This document shows, one piece after another, positions 50,373-61,074 of a stretch of 64,000 nucleotides of DNA. A program made the translations under genes and the position numbers. A model generated the notes under the pieces. The model made no database searches, had not been told where the DNA came from, and saw only the letters and a list, made by a program, of their open reading frames with translations. Source of the DNA: Chrysomallon squamiferum (lineage: Eukaryota > Mollusca > Gastropoda > Neomphalida > Peltospiridae); contig CM022670.1 in the NCBI GenBank assembly GCA_012295275.1, positions 38,134,251-38,198,250 of the forward strand, in the 5' to 3' direction. Within the stretch, counting starts at the first letter, position 1. Each line of letters begins with the position of its first letter.

Positions 50373-51980
50373 TATAAAAGAAAGAAAAAAAAAATAAAAG
50401 ATCTTAAATGACTAGCTACTTCTTACAAAAACCACTGATGACATATACATTTATTTTCTTTGTCACGAGAGTTGGTGATCAAGTATTTGAATATCTTGTG
50501 ATGATTTTTTTTTTCTGTTTTTTTTTTTTATAGCCATTTTTCTCATCTAATTTTTAAATTTTAAAAATTTTTTTTTTTTTTTTTTTTTAAATCAATAAAC
50601 CATTATTATTAACTAAAGACCTTCCATGAATTAAAACATAACAACAATCAGAACTTTATGTTTTTAAACTAAATGCTATTATTCGTATCGATTCGTCTGC
50701 ACGACATGGCAGTATTGGGACCAGACCGAGATTAGAAAATAAAATAAAATTGATAACACCTGCTGCACTGACTTGTTATCCCGGGAGTGCAGTCTGTCGT
50801 GATTACAAAATTAAGGGATTTCTCAGTATTAAAATATCAAATAATCCATGACCACCTTGTACCAGATTAAAATCCCATGATGAATTAGTCACGTTACATT
50901 CGGTCGTAGCGTTTAATAAAATTACAGTAATTTTGTAAAGGAACACAGAAGGAGTTATTTTTAATGACTTATATGGGAATAAATGTGTGTGTGTGTGTGT
51001 GTGTGTGTGTTAACATAGTCTTATTTTAGTGTATTATTATGCTGCTTAAGAATTGTAGGGAAATAAACTGTTTTCAAGAAATAAACAGAAATGTTACAGG
51101 AATTGAACTAATAAAAAATTTTAAAATTTAAAAAATCATATTTTTTTTTTTCCCTAAATAAAAACATTTTCTAATTCTCTATAAAAAGATAACTGAATTC
51201 TGGTGGTAATTATTATTATTATTATTATTATTTTTATTAATTTTTGTGGAATATTATTCTTAAAATTAGTCTATAATTTAAAATGCAGAAGATATACAAA
51301 TATTTTCATCATAATTATACCTTTGAAAATTGTGAAATAATGATTGCTTTTCAACACAAATGTTTGTCAAAAACAATTAGACATATTTTTATCACATCCC
51401 AGGAATAAATGAATTCAGAAAAAGAAAGTAATTTTCTCCACATCTTCTGAAATACACTTTTTATCTTAAGTATCATTTGTAACAAAAAATCCAACAAAAT
51501 AACATTATTATTTTTTTTTTTTAAACAACAAGCTTGAAATATTAACAAAACAAATAATATATATATATCAGTTTTCAAGAAATGTTTCCAAGTTTGTTTT
51601 TAATCATTAATTTTGTTGCCCATTTTCTACAAATGCTGCAAATGATGTTTTATTTTTTTTATTATCATTATTACATTTTATTTATTTTTAATTATCTACA
51701 ATACCTGAACAATTTTTTGAGAAAAAAAAACAAAAAAAAAAAAAACATTTAATTATGATTGACACTGAATACAATTCATTTTAAAATTTAATTAATTAAT
51801 TTATAAATACATTTATTTATTCATTTATTATTTAATTATTATTTTTTAAATTATTGTTACTGTTTCATGTATTTATCATTATTATTATTTCTTTAAATAA
51901 TTGAATTCATTAGTCCTTCTGTCAAAGAAATGTTTACCACTGTTGTATATGATTAATTTCATTTATTTACATTTTTCATT
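50372..51980. other. Non-coding DNA downstream of the calcium sensor gene
   Basis: The 50690-50950 part is balanced and repeat-free; a GT run lies at 50986-51010. The rest is AT-rich with poly-T and TTTA-like runs. No exon was seen. Confidence 0.45.
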
Positions 51981-51984
51981 CTTA

Positions 51985-52755
51985 GAATTCCTGTCCACTT
52001 TCCACGATATAAAAAGTACAAGTAACTGACATTTTAATTTTCGCTTTTCTCTGTTTGTGTTCTTCGTGTTTCCAAGAAACGATTGCAACATTGTTAATTA
52101 ATAATTTTTATTATTTCTTAATATTCCTGTCCAATTTTCTAGAAATATTATAGAGATTGCTAACAATTAATGGTGGGTTTTTTCATGTTTATTCAATACT
52201 GTCTGCATATCTTGCCATTTCTGTGCAATTTCCAAGCAATATTACCAACATAAGATATGATTATTTTTATTGCCTGTATTCTTAGTATTTCCTAGAAATA
52301 TTACCATCATTGCAAATTTTTAGCTTTTTAATTTTTGTCCTGTCCAATTTTTTCCTAGAAATATACATAATTTTTTTTTTTTAAATTTGGATTCTTCAGT
52401 CTTCCTGTCCAAGTTCTTAGAAATTTTAACAAAGTTGCAAAAATTTTTAGCTTTTTATGTTGATCCTGTCCAGTTTTCTAGAAACGTTTATATATTTTTT
52501 CTATTTGAATTATTCATCCTTCCTGTCCTATTTTCTAGAAATTTTTACCAACATTACACATTTTTAGCTATTTTTTTTTTTTAAATCTTTTTTTATCCTG
52601 TCCAACTTTCTAGAAATTTTTACCAACACTGCAAATTTTTTAGCTTTTTCTTTTTTTTTTTTTTGCCCCGAACAGCTTCCTAGAAATATTTTTTAAAAAT
52701 TTTGTTTTTGTTGTTGTTGTTTTTTAATTTGAATCACTCAGTCTTCCTGTCCAGT
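51985..52755. repeat. Degenerate tandem repeat in the 3' flank, overlapping the last codons
   Basis: CTGTCC cores followed by TTTTCTAGAAAT-like sequence and TTGCAAATTTTTAGCTTTT occur at 51991, 52127, 52221 (variant), 52340, 52405, 52466, 52523, 52598 and 52747. Spacing is irregular (55-150 bp). The copy at 52747 lies inside the coding end of the last exon, and the copies at 52405 and 52523 extend that match past the stop codon. The array therefore occupies most of the probable 3' UTR. Confidence 0.8.
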
Positions 52756-52938
52756 TTCTGAGTCAGCAGTTAACATCTGATAGAGGGTGGTATCAGCCAG
52801 GCAGCCTTGAATGAACTCCTCGCGAGTTAACACACCGTCCTGGTTCGTGTCCATTTTCTTGAAAATCATTTCTGTACGTTGCTGTGGCGTGTCGTCAAAC
52901 GTCTTTGACAGCTGGTTGCCAAGCATGTTGTAAATAGC
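52738..52938 (-). CDS. Coding exon 3: EF4 and C-terminus
   Basis: Encodes residues 130-195 plus TGA. The acceptor is TTGTTCTCAG|GCT after a long T-rich tract. It starts AIYNMLG, the conserved helix after EF3, then [11 protein letters not shown] and EF4 (D159, N161, D163, E170), followed by [15 protein letters not shown]. The last residues, ETGQED, and the stop codon match a repeat unit that recurs in the 3' flank. The first AATAAA on this strand after the stop is at 52271-52266, so a 3' UTR of about 490 bp ending near 52250 is plausible but unproven. Confidence 0.95.
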   Translation of the reverse strand, partial: AIYNMLGNQLSKTFDDTPQQRTEMIFKKMDTNQDGVLTREEFIQGCLADTTLYQMLTADSETGQED

Positions 52939-52975
52939 CTGAGAACAACAAAAAAAAAACAATTGAGGTCTTTAA

Positions 52976-53026
<51 letters not shown>

Positions 53027-54662
53027 TATAATAATAATAATAATAATTATAATAATAATAATGTTTAAAAAGTAAATAAACGTAACTAATGAGTCAACGT
53101 GTGTTAAATTAGTTTAAATAATGAGTCAACGTGTGTCACGTAAGTTTGAATAATGAGTCAACGTTTGTTAAGTAAGTTTAAATAATGAGTCAATGTGTCA
53201 GATAAGTTGGATAAGTTAAAATAATGAGTCAACATGTGTTAAATAAGTTTAAATAATGAGAAAACGTGTGTTAAATAAGTTTAAATAATGAGTCAACGTG
53301 TGTCACATAAGTTTAAATAACGAGTCAACGTGCATTAAATAAGTTTAAATAATGAGTCAACGTGTGTCACATAAGTTTAAATAATGAGTCAATATGTGTT
53401 AACTAACCTTAAATAATGAGAAAACGTTTGTTAGATAAGTTAAAATGAGTCAACATTTGTCACATCAGTTTAAATGTGTCAACGTCCGTTAAATAAGTTC
53501 AAATAATGAGTCAACGTGTGTCACATAAGTTTAAATAATGAGTTAATATGTGTTAACTAATCTTAAATAAAGAGAAAACGTGTGTTAGATAAGTTAAAAT
53601 AAGGAGTCAACGAGTGTCACATAAGTTTAAATAATGAGTCAACGTGGATTGGACAAGTTTTAATGTGTGTGTGTGTGTCTGTTTATACGGCGATTTTCTT
53701 TAGATTTTTATTTATTGGTCAAGCCTTTTTTATGCATAAATCTGCATAAATCTTCATCATAAAATTAAAATAAAATAAAATAAAATAAAATAAAAAAACA
53801 CTTTTACAAACTAACATCCCCTAAATGAACCACAAAAATCTAACTCTAAACGGACTCACTCCTATTAAACATTCCATCTCCTTTTTCTCTATCGTCCCGT
53901 TTCCGTCGATGTCGTACATTCCAAACGCCCAGTTCAGTTTGTCCCCGGCCTTGCCCTTCTGCGAGGTGATGTTGATGGCCATGAGGAATTCCTTGAACTC
54001 GATTGCGCCACTGTGGTCTTTATCAAACGATCGGAACACATGCTCACAGAAGTCGTCCGGGTTTCCTCCTGGGAAAAACTGGGCATACACCTCTTTAAAC
54101 TTCTCCTTGGACAGCTGTCCTTCTGGGCAGTCTCTCTGTAAAATGTTAAAACGGGTTCACCTCATTAAAAGCTGCATGTTTACTGTTCTGTGTCGTGGGA
54201 TTTGTGGTGCTGTTAGTGTGCATAATAATTTGAGTTATGTATATATATATATATATATCTTGAAAGACACAGACATAAACACACACATATACCAGTACAA
54301 ACACACACATAACGACGGATATATATATATACACACATATATACATGTATATGTACATACATACATACACATACATATATACGTGCATAATACATACACA
54401 CACACAGATGTATATCTACAATTAATATTGCTATGCCTTTATGACTTGGTACTGTACCATGTATGCTTTGAAATACATGAATTTTTACTTATTTAGAATT
54501 TCACGGAATGGTCAACTTTCTTAAGTTACGTTGTCCGCAATTTCAAAATGGTGAAAATGTAACAAAAGTGTTTTCAGTATTAAAAAAAATCTCAATAAAT
54601 AACATTATAAATATATTTTTTTACTTTGTGTCATATTCGTCTCTCATAAAAAAAAAAGAGAA

Positions 54663-54726
<64 letters not shown>

Positions 54727-56364
54727 CATAAAATAACTAGTAAAAATAAGGTAAGATGTTTATTTTATATTTTTTTAAAATGTGGAACTGGGCTGCTCTT
54801 GCTTTTACTCGATAACTTCATTATATTATGAACACATTTGTAATTTAATAACACCAAACAGATGAACTCAACTCAGAAATTAACGGAGCAAACGCAAGTT
54901 GAAGAAGAAACAAGGAGAAGAAGATACAAGTCAGTTTTAGAAAATTAACTTCGTTTCCTGCCTCGCTGCAGACTGAAATAATTAGCGAAAAACTCCAGAG
55001 ACAACCCACTCGGTCTAATTAATAAGAAAATAAAAACAAAACCCAATAACTTCTGACAGATATATATATTATTAGTGATTACAATTCAATTACGCATTTA
55101 ATTGAAACTAAATAACTCAATAACAACCACTGATCGCAATTAGGGCAACTGGATACAAATGGATAATTTGCTTTATAGCCAATTTTGTTGGTGTTGAGTG
55201 AATTCCGCCACTGTGCTTTGCAGCACCAAACAATTTGTCGGCGCTGACTGGCCGGGCCGTTTTCAACACTGATCGTTACATTTTTCCATCACCATGTGGA
55301 GAAAAAAGTTTTCTCTGAGAAACAAATTTTCAATTTGTCTTGTCTTGTCTGTAGTCGTTGTATCTTTCTGCAACCACCAAACGAAAGTTTGTCTAATCTT
55401 TGACATTCAGCTAGCCTTCTCAAACCAGTCTATGCATTTATTAGTTGTCAAGAATACGGTAGACGTAGATTTTTAATATGTGTATTATAAGCTGGTACAA
55501 ATTGTTGTATAATATTTACCATTCTTAAAGAGAATAGATACGTTATGGCTTATGCATTAACTTTTTATGAATACTGTTGTTTTACTAGTATGATAAACAA
55601 TATAATGTATTTTAAGCAAAACATTTTATAACAAATATAATTAATTTAGAAAATCACTATAAATAAAATGCAGACTCAGATATTATTGTATCCTTCAGTC
55701 ACCATCACAGAAATGTTTGTGAAAATCTTGAAATTCACTTTTGTTTCTAATTAAATTTTCTCCAACCTTTGTAACAGAAAACTTTCTCAGGTCTTCAAAA
55801 TTCAGTTCAGCTTCTTGTTAGTAACTGTTACATTTAACTGTAACTGCCTTAGAAAAACTTTCTCTAGAAACTCGGTCGTGAGCAGATTTGAGCAGGTGTG
55901 TTACACACAACAAAGATTTCTCTAAGGAATTCAACAGACCGTCTTCTCACCTTGTTGTGTTAGGTTTCTGCTCAGTTTTAACGCACACACATTTCTGAGA
56001 GAATATTCAATTTACCAAAAACTGCTATGTGTAATTTCATCTGTGTGATCAGGGATGCAGACGCTTCTCTTACAAATTACTTGACACTTTTGCTTTCAGT
56101 GTTTTTTATTATTATTATTATTATTATTTTTATTTTCTAAAATATGTGGCATTATGTTACATACATGCAGGCAGACAGACAAACATACAAACACAGCTAC
56201 ATTCAAACATGCACAATACACACAAACACATACATTCAAAAAGAACAACAACCTACATATGGTTACATTTACACACACACACACACTCACACATACACAC
56301 ACAGACACTACACATACAGATGCACACATACACACACAAACACACACACACACTCACACACAGA

Positions 56365-56432
<68 letters not shown>

Positions 56433-59400
56433 CACAGTCACTCACACACACACAAAGACACAGACACTCACACACACACACACATACATCATCCTCTCTC
56501 TTTGTCTCATCCATTTGAACAATTCCTTCGTCTTTAACAGCAATAACTAACCCGACACGTCCACTTGTACACCCTTCATATTAACTAAATCATGCAACGA
56601 GTCCAGAAGCAAAGTGTTCTAATTAAAACCAACATAAAATATCTGGCACTTTTCACTCAATATTTTTGCTACATGCAATTTCACTGATAGATTTTTGACA
56701 TCAAGGGCTACAGATTTTTCTTCCCTGGTTCATCGATTGTGAAAAGACTGTTTAAGAAATCCATAGAACTTGGAATGTTTTATTTAACCTCATCATGACA
56801 TCTGTTTTAATAAAATGTCCATAAAATAAATGCTCCTGGCTTGGCTGTATGAGTTACTTCAGCTATTTGCAGTGGAAGAGTCTGAATAATGTGACAAACT
56901 AATACAATTCCATGCTCATATTCTGCGATGGTCATTTGTTACAGTGCTTTTATGGTATATTTTGGTGTATTCCAAAGATGGAAAGAAAGAAAGATTGAGA
57001 GAAAGAAAAAGGGGAAAGCCCCAAATTTGTATTAATTGCAAATATTTATGGTGTGTATATCATAGATGTGTTAGGTGTAAGAGTATAACAGTGGTGTTGT
57101 AAATGTTGATAAATAAAGTTATTTTAAAAATTAGCTCGAGATAATGTAGTTTTAGAACTGAAACCTTTGGCACTGTTTTGGTCTTCAAACAAAATGTGTT
57201 TGGTTGCAAGTTTATTAATATTTCATTTATTCATTCATTTGTTATTTATTTATTTATTTATTTATTTATTCATTTATTCATTTATTCATTTACACATGTT
57301 TACACTCAGCAGTATAACAATGACAGGTTAGCACCTTCCAAGACCTTTTATAAACTTGTCACAGAGCACTGACTGGACTGGAAGATGTACAAACAGAAGT
57401 GTGTACACACAAATAGGGAATAATTCATGGATGTGGTTACAGTATAAACAACACAATATTAAAAAACGTTATTGATATAGAAATCACTGTGTATTAGAAA
57501 AATCAAAAACAAAATATAAATACAAATATATAAAGAAAGAAATTCTCCCTACATGTACAATAACTGTAAAGACTGTTTAAAAATGATTAAAAAATAACTA
57601 GAAAATGATGAGAATAAAAAATAACAATAATATCAATTAATAATAATAATAATAACAATAGGACTGTAAAGAATGATTCAAGAAATGATGATAAAAATAA
57701 CAACAATAATAATAATAATAACAACAATAATAATAACAATAACAATAACAATAATAATAATAATAAAATGTTACTGATGTCATAGAGAATTTGATAACTG
57801 AAGAATTTATTTTAACGATAAAAGTACACAGATTGAAGATACACAGAACAGCACAGAATGATTCATGAAATTGTTACAGTAAAAATAACAGATAATTATC
57901 TGATAAAATCAGTTGATGTTGAAGACAATCAAATTGTGAGAACTCGAGAAACAGTAAAAGTGTAAATATAGAACAAAAGAAATTCTCAGATGTACTTATC
58001 TATGTATGAGAAAAAAAAACACCAAGAAAACGTTATGGCATAAATAATGAATAAATAATGAAGACACAGTTGTGAGTTCATAATTATTCATGTACCAATA
58101 ACAGAAGAACTGTGGATAATTCAAGTAAAAGATTACAGTACAAAATTACAAAGGAAAAAGAAAGATTATTGATGTTCAGACCAGAGAGAAAAATTCAAGG
58201 AATATTTATGGTTACAAATAAATTATGGAAGAAAGGTTTTTGAAGAAGCATAAATCAAAGAATAAAGTCAAGAATTTACTAATAACTGAAACACTGTGAT
58301 AAAGATGTTTGTATGTTTACATCTGTGTATAAATAAAAAGATACTGAACAACAGGAATAAAATTTGTTTAAGAAATTAAGGTACAAATAAGAATTGGATA
58401 ATGAAATAAATTTTGAAATTTTAAACGTATCTATGTATAAACAGAAAAAAGTAAAGAAAAACTCAAGAAATGTATGTATGATGATATACATTAATGTACA
58501 GAATAAATCAAGAAATGACTATGATACAAACAACACATCACTAATAAAAGAAATATTGACATATATTAACATACAGAAAGAAACAGAATAAAAAAAAAAA
58601 TGACTATGATACAAATAACTCATGATTAATAAAAGAAATATTGACATATATTAACATACATAAAGAAACGGAATAAATGAAGAAATGACTATGATACAAA
58701 CAACACATCACTAATAAAAGAAATACTGACATACATTAACATACAGAAAGAAACAGAATAACTTCAACAAATGACTACGACACAGAAAACCCAGCACTAA
58801 CAAAGCGAACACTGACTCGTATTAACATGCAGATTATTAATAAAAGAATTATTCAAGAAACGGTCAAGGAACAGAGACAAACAATGGAAGAAGCCATCCA
58901 TTAGGTTTGATGCACTTCAAACAGGCTGCCCCATCATAAACACCTGCACACTGAGGTGATCAATCCCCCATTGCCCACACAGAGTGATTCATTTCAAGTA
59001 ACTTACAAACACAGGACAGACAGCATTGCTGCTGATTACCAGGGACTGATGAAGATGTCTCCCAGCAAGATGAAAAATATTTTATATTCCTGTTCCACAC
59101 TGTAGACTAGGAGCCAGGCATAAATATTTCTGCTTGTTGTATCAAAATGTGATTTGCCGAAAAATAATCACCATCAAATCTGGAGATTTATGTAAATTTG
59201 TCATAAATGTATGTTTGTCAGTGTTTGGGGAAGATGGCTACCTCTTGGTTTTGTTTGTGTTTTTTTTTGATAGTTTGTGTTATTGGGTGAAGAGGGCAAT
59301 ATACTGTGCTGTAATCACTGGTTTAATTACAAGGAATATAGTTTATGTAGTTTTAGTCTTAGTCTCAAGGAATATGTTATAAATAGTGTTAGTCCCAAGG

Positions 59401-60689
59401 AATATTTTATATGTAGTTTTATTTTCAAGTAATATGCTATACATAGTTTTATTTTTAAGGAATATGCTATATGTAGTTTTATTTTCAAGGAATATGCTAT
59501 ATACAGTTTTAGTCTCAAGGAATGTCCTACATGGAGTTTTAGTTTCAAGGAATATGCTATATATAGTTTTAGTTTCAAGGAATATGCTATATATAGTTTT
59601 AGTTTCAAGGAATATGCTATATATAGTTTTAGTCTTAAGGTAAATGGCATATATAGTTTGAAATTAGTAATGCTATAATCACTGTTTCCATCTTAATGAA
59701 TATTGAGGATGGATTCTCTCTTTCAGAATACATTTTTGCTAGGATGTTAGATAATATATTTCCCATGTATAATTACTAAATAATATAAATACAGATATGA
59801 TATATATTAATTCTTTGAATATTGTAAATACAGTTTCATTGGAGGCTTTTATTCATGAATTTAGAAAATATATGTATATGCAGATACTGAAAAAAAGAGT
59901 CATTTTTTATTAAAAATATGTATAATAAATTTAGATGATGAATATAATTGAACTACCACAAATTATCAGTTCACTCTTTACTTATTTCTGTTAATCTTTT
60001 TCTAGTTATTGTTTCATTTGGTTTTGTTTGTGTTAGTGAAAATAAATTATCATTTGTCATGAAATCATTATTTTGAATCTAAATACTATCATTCCATAAC
60101 TAACAATAATAATTATTAATTTGTAAAATAAATCTAAATAAAATAAGTTTAACATTATTTAATTAAGATTATCTATAATTGATTTGCAAAATAAACCTAA
60201 ATAAAATGATATTTATGTCATTCCAGAACTAATATTAATTATAATTAATTTGTAAAATAAAATAAATAAAATAATATGTTTAACATTTTAACATTCTAAC
60301 ATTAATTATAATTAATTTGCAAAAATAAACCTAAATAAAATAATAATAAACTTTAATTATAATTAATTTGTAAAATAAATCTAAATTAAACACTACATTT
60401 ATCAATTAATTAAAAAAATATTATCATTCCACAACTAACATCAATTATAATTAAAAATTTTTTATAAAAATAAACCTACATAAATATACATATATTTATC
60501 ATTTCATAATTAACATTAACTACAGCTAATTAAGAAAACAAAGGTAGATAAAAAATAAAATAAAAAAACATCACCTACCATGAAACCCTTGTACCATTGC
60601 TTGATTTCAGATTTACAGAAGTTGGTGTTCTGCACAAGGAAGTCGATGTCTTCCTTCAAGAGCTTCTGGCCGCTGTTGTTGTTTCCCAT
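52738..60689 (-). CDS. Neuronal calcium sensor family protein (NCS-2 / visinin-like), three coding exons
   Basis: Joined exons 60689-60579, 54135-53860 and 52938-52738 give 195 residues, close to the usual 190 or so for this family. All junctions are phase 0 with GT-AG introns. The protein starts MGNNNS, an N-myristoylation site expected to anchor it to membranes. EF1 is degenerate: RDCPEG at 38-43 has the Cys-Pro typical of NCS proteins. EF2 (75-86), EF3 (112-123) and EF4 (159-170) have Asp at loop position 1, Gly at 6 and Glu at 12, so three Ca2+ sites are expected. Such proteins sense neuronal Ca2+ and act on channels, receptors and kinases. Sequence phrases such as [17 protein letters not shown] and KLNWAF.MYD.DGNGTI favour the NCS-2/visinin-like branch over NCS-1 or neurocalcin; this placement is from memory. 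The tail ETGQED is unusual and overlaps a repeat. Confidence 0.93.
52977..53062. repeat. (AAT)n microsatellite in intron
   Basis: About 28 AAT units with a few TTAT interruptions, 40 bp from the splice acceptor of the last exon. Confidence 0.95.
53080..53665. repeat. Intronic minisatellite, 32-bp unit, rich in TGAGTCA
   Basis: About 18 diverged copies of AATGAGTCAACGTGTGTCAC plus ATAAGTTTAAAT. Eleven copies keep a perfect TGAGTCA heptamer (first at 53090-53096, last at 53635-53641). Others read CGAGTCA, GGAGTCA, TGAGTTA or TGAGAAA. TGAGTCA is the consensus for AP-1 (Fos/Jun) bZIP factors; any regulatory role is inference. Confidence 0.93.
53762..53797. repeat. (AAAAT)n microsatellite
   Basis: About six pentanucleotide units close to the donor of the last intron. 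Confidence 0.9.
53860..54135 (-). CDS. Coding exon 2: EF1 to EF3
   Basis: Encodes residues 38-129 (92 codons), from [10 protein letters not shown] to EMECLIG. The acceptor is TTTTACAG|AGAGAC and the donor GGA|GTGAGT. It holds the degenerate EF1 and the canonical EF2 (D75, D77, S79, E86) and EF3 (D112, D114, N116, E123). Between EF2 and EF3, [11 protein letters not shown] is one residue longer than the usual TSRGKLEQKL-type linker. GC content is far above that of the flanking introns, as expected of a real exon. Confidence 0.95.
54237..54412. repeat. (TA)/(CA)/(TACA) compound microsatellite in intron
   Basis: TA run at 54240-54258, then CA/TATA/TACA modules. It generates spurious open frames on both strands. 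Confidence 0.93.
54660..54724. repeat. (AAAT)n then (AAT)n microsatellite
   Basis: About nine AAAT units followed by nine AAT units. Confidence 0.95.
55080..55300. promoter_or_regulatory. Candidate intronic regulatory block
   Basis: About 200 bp free of simple repeats and less AT-rich than the surrounding intron. It has several ATTA/TAAT cores (homeodomain-type) and a GC-rich end near TGTCGGCGCTGACTGGCCGG (55237-55256). No coding frame was seen. The regulatory reading is inferred from composition and position only. Confidence 0.25.
55301..56100. other. Intronic non-coding DNA
   Basis: Moderately AT-rich and single-copy in appearance. No exon was recognised. Confidence 0.45.
56108..56487. 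repeat. (ATT)n then (CA)n compound block in intron
   Basis: Short ATT tract, TACA/CAGA modules, then several hundred bp of CA with CT and AT interruptions; a pure CA run at about 56370-56416. All three plus-strand frames are open through it, which marks it as an artefact. Confidence 0.95.
56488..57225. other. Intronic non-coding DNA
   Basis: Nothing recognised. Confidence 0.45.
57228..57293. repeat. (ATTT)/(ATTC) tetranucleotide repeat
   Basis: TTTA units flanked by TTCA variants on both sides. Confidence 0.9.
57610..57772. repeat. (AAT)/(AAC) triplet repeats with a duplicated flank
   Basis: Two AAT/AAC clusters, each preceded by a GACTGT(A)AAGA / AAATGATGA(T/G)AA phrase, about 90 bp apart. 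Confidence 0.8.
57773..58395. repeat. Degenerate AT-rich repeats
   Basis: Phrases such as AGAATGATTCATGAAAT, TACAGTA.AAATAACA and AATTCAAG.AA recur at irregular spacing, probably old relatives of the adjacent 85-bp array. Confidence 0.45.
58398..58820. repeat. Tandem repeat, 85-bp unit, about 4.5 copies
   Basis: Copies share AAATATTGACATATATTAAC, ATACAGAAAGAAACAGAATA and AAGAAATGACTATGATACAA. The TTGAC/CTGAC marks at 58556, 58641, 58726 and 58812 give an 85-86 bp period. The leftmost copy is the most diverged. Confidence 0.9.
58821..59320. other. Intronic non-coding DNA
   Basis: More balanced composition at 58880-59130; nothing recognised. Confidence 0.4.
59328..59645. repeat. Minisatellite, 30-bp unit, about 10 copies
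   Basis: The unit is AAGGAATATGCTATATATAG plus TTTTAGTTTC. Because the period is a multiple of three, open frames persist on both strands; both translations are pure repeats. Confidence 0.95.
60060..60530. repeat. Degenerate AT-rich tandem repeat near the donor of coding exon 1
   Basis: At least six copies of AATTATAATTAATTTGTAAA followed by ATAAATCTAAATAAAATAAT and a TTTA/AACAT phrase, at 55-110 bp spacing. Confidence 0.8.
60579..60689 (-). CDS. Coding exon 1: N-terminus with myristoylation signal
   Basis: Encodes residues 1-37, from [10 protein letters not shown] to QWYKGFM. The start is well supported: an in-frame TAG lies four codons upstream (60701-60699) and the only ATG between is at 60689. 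Gly2 and Ser6 fit the N-myristoyltransferase consensus. The donor reads ATG|GTAGGT. A second GT four bases downstream (TAG|GTGATG) would break the phase with the next exon. The residues resemble the helix before EF1 in NCS proteins, ending in the conserved WYKGF. Confidence 0.92.
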
Positions 60690-60712
60690 GTCTCTCACCT
60701 AGCTGTAACCTG
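60690..60712 (-). other. 5' UTR end and probable splice acceptor
   Basis: Upstream of the ATG on the minus strand, TCTGTTTCTGCCTGCAG is a good 3' splice site with its AG at 60712-60711. The exon would then start at 60710, 21 bp before the ATG. This implies at least one non-coding exon and a promoter further upstream. A donor-like CTAG|GTGAGA sits at 60701-60693, an alternative that would skip the start. Confidence 0.55.
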
Positions 60713-60959
60713 CAGGCAGAAACAGAGTTCACTTAACAACACACCTGTGAAACAAACCCAGATATTTTAACTTTATGTAGTTCGGTTATTGGATTTCAGA
60801 TATAACTGGAGATTATGTAAATGCACTGATGACTAGTAATAATATTGATGGCAATGATGTTGATGATAACAATAACAATTAAAATAATAATAAAAATAAA
60901 ATAATAATATTAGTGGTAATGGTACTTTTCTTAAAAATGTCTACACATACCATACTCAT

Positions 60960-61005
60960 ACATAATGTAGTAGTAGTAGTAGTAGTAGTAGTAGTAATAG
61001 CAGTA
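60960..61005. repeat. (TAG)n microsatellite
   Basis: About eleven TAG units then mixed triplets. Confidence 0.93.
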
Positions 61006-61074
61006 GTAGTAATAACAATAATAACATAATGAAAAAATATAATGCCTATATATTAACCTGTGCTTACAAAAAAA

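Larger units (their letters stand above)
52939..53859 (-). other. Intron between coding exons 2 and 3 (921 bp)
   Basis: GT-AG, phase 0. It is filled mostly by repeats: an (AAT)n tract at 52977-53062, the 32-bp minisatellite at 53080-53665 and (AAAAT)n at 53762-53797. Confidence 0.9.
54136..60578 (-). other. Intron between coding exons 1 and 2 (6443 bp)
   Basis: GT-AG, phase 0, consistent with WYKGFM joining RDCPEG, the conserved order in NCS proteins. It contains microsatellites, an 85-bp and a 30-bp tandem array, degenerate AT repeats near the donor, and a balanced block at 55100-55300. No additional coding exon was seen. Confidence 0.88.

Noticed and set aside
53825-54496. 223-residue plus-strand open frame over coding exon 2
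   Set aside because: Antisense shadow of the calcium sensor exon, extended through an intronic TA/CA microsatellite.
59327-59650. Paired open frames on both strands ([10 protein letters not shown] and [10 protein letters not shown] repeats)
   Set aside because: The 30-bp minisatellite has a period divisible by three, so frames stay open without selection.
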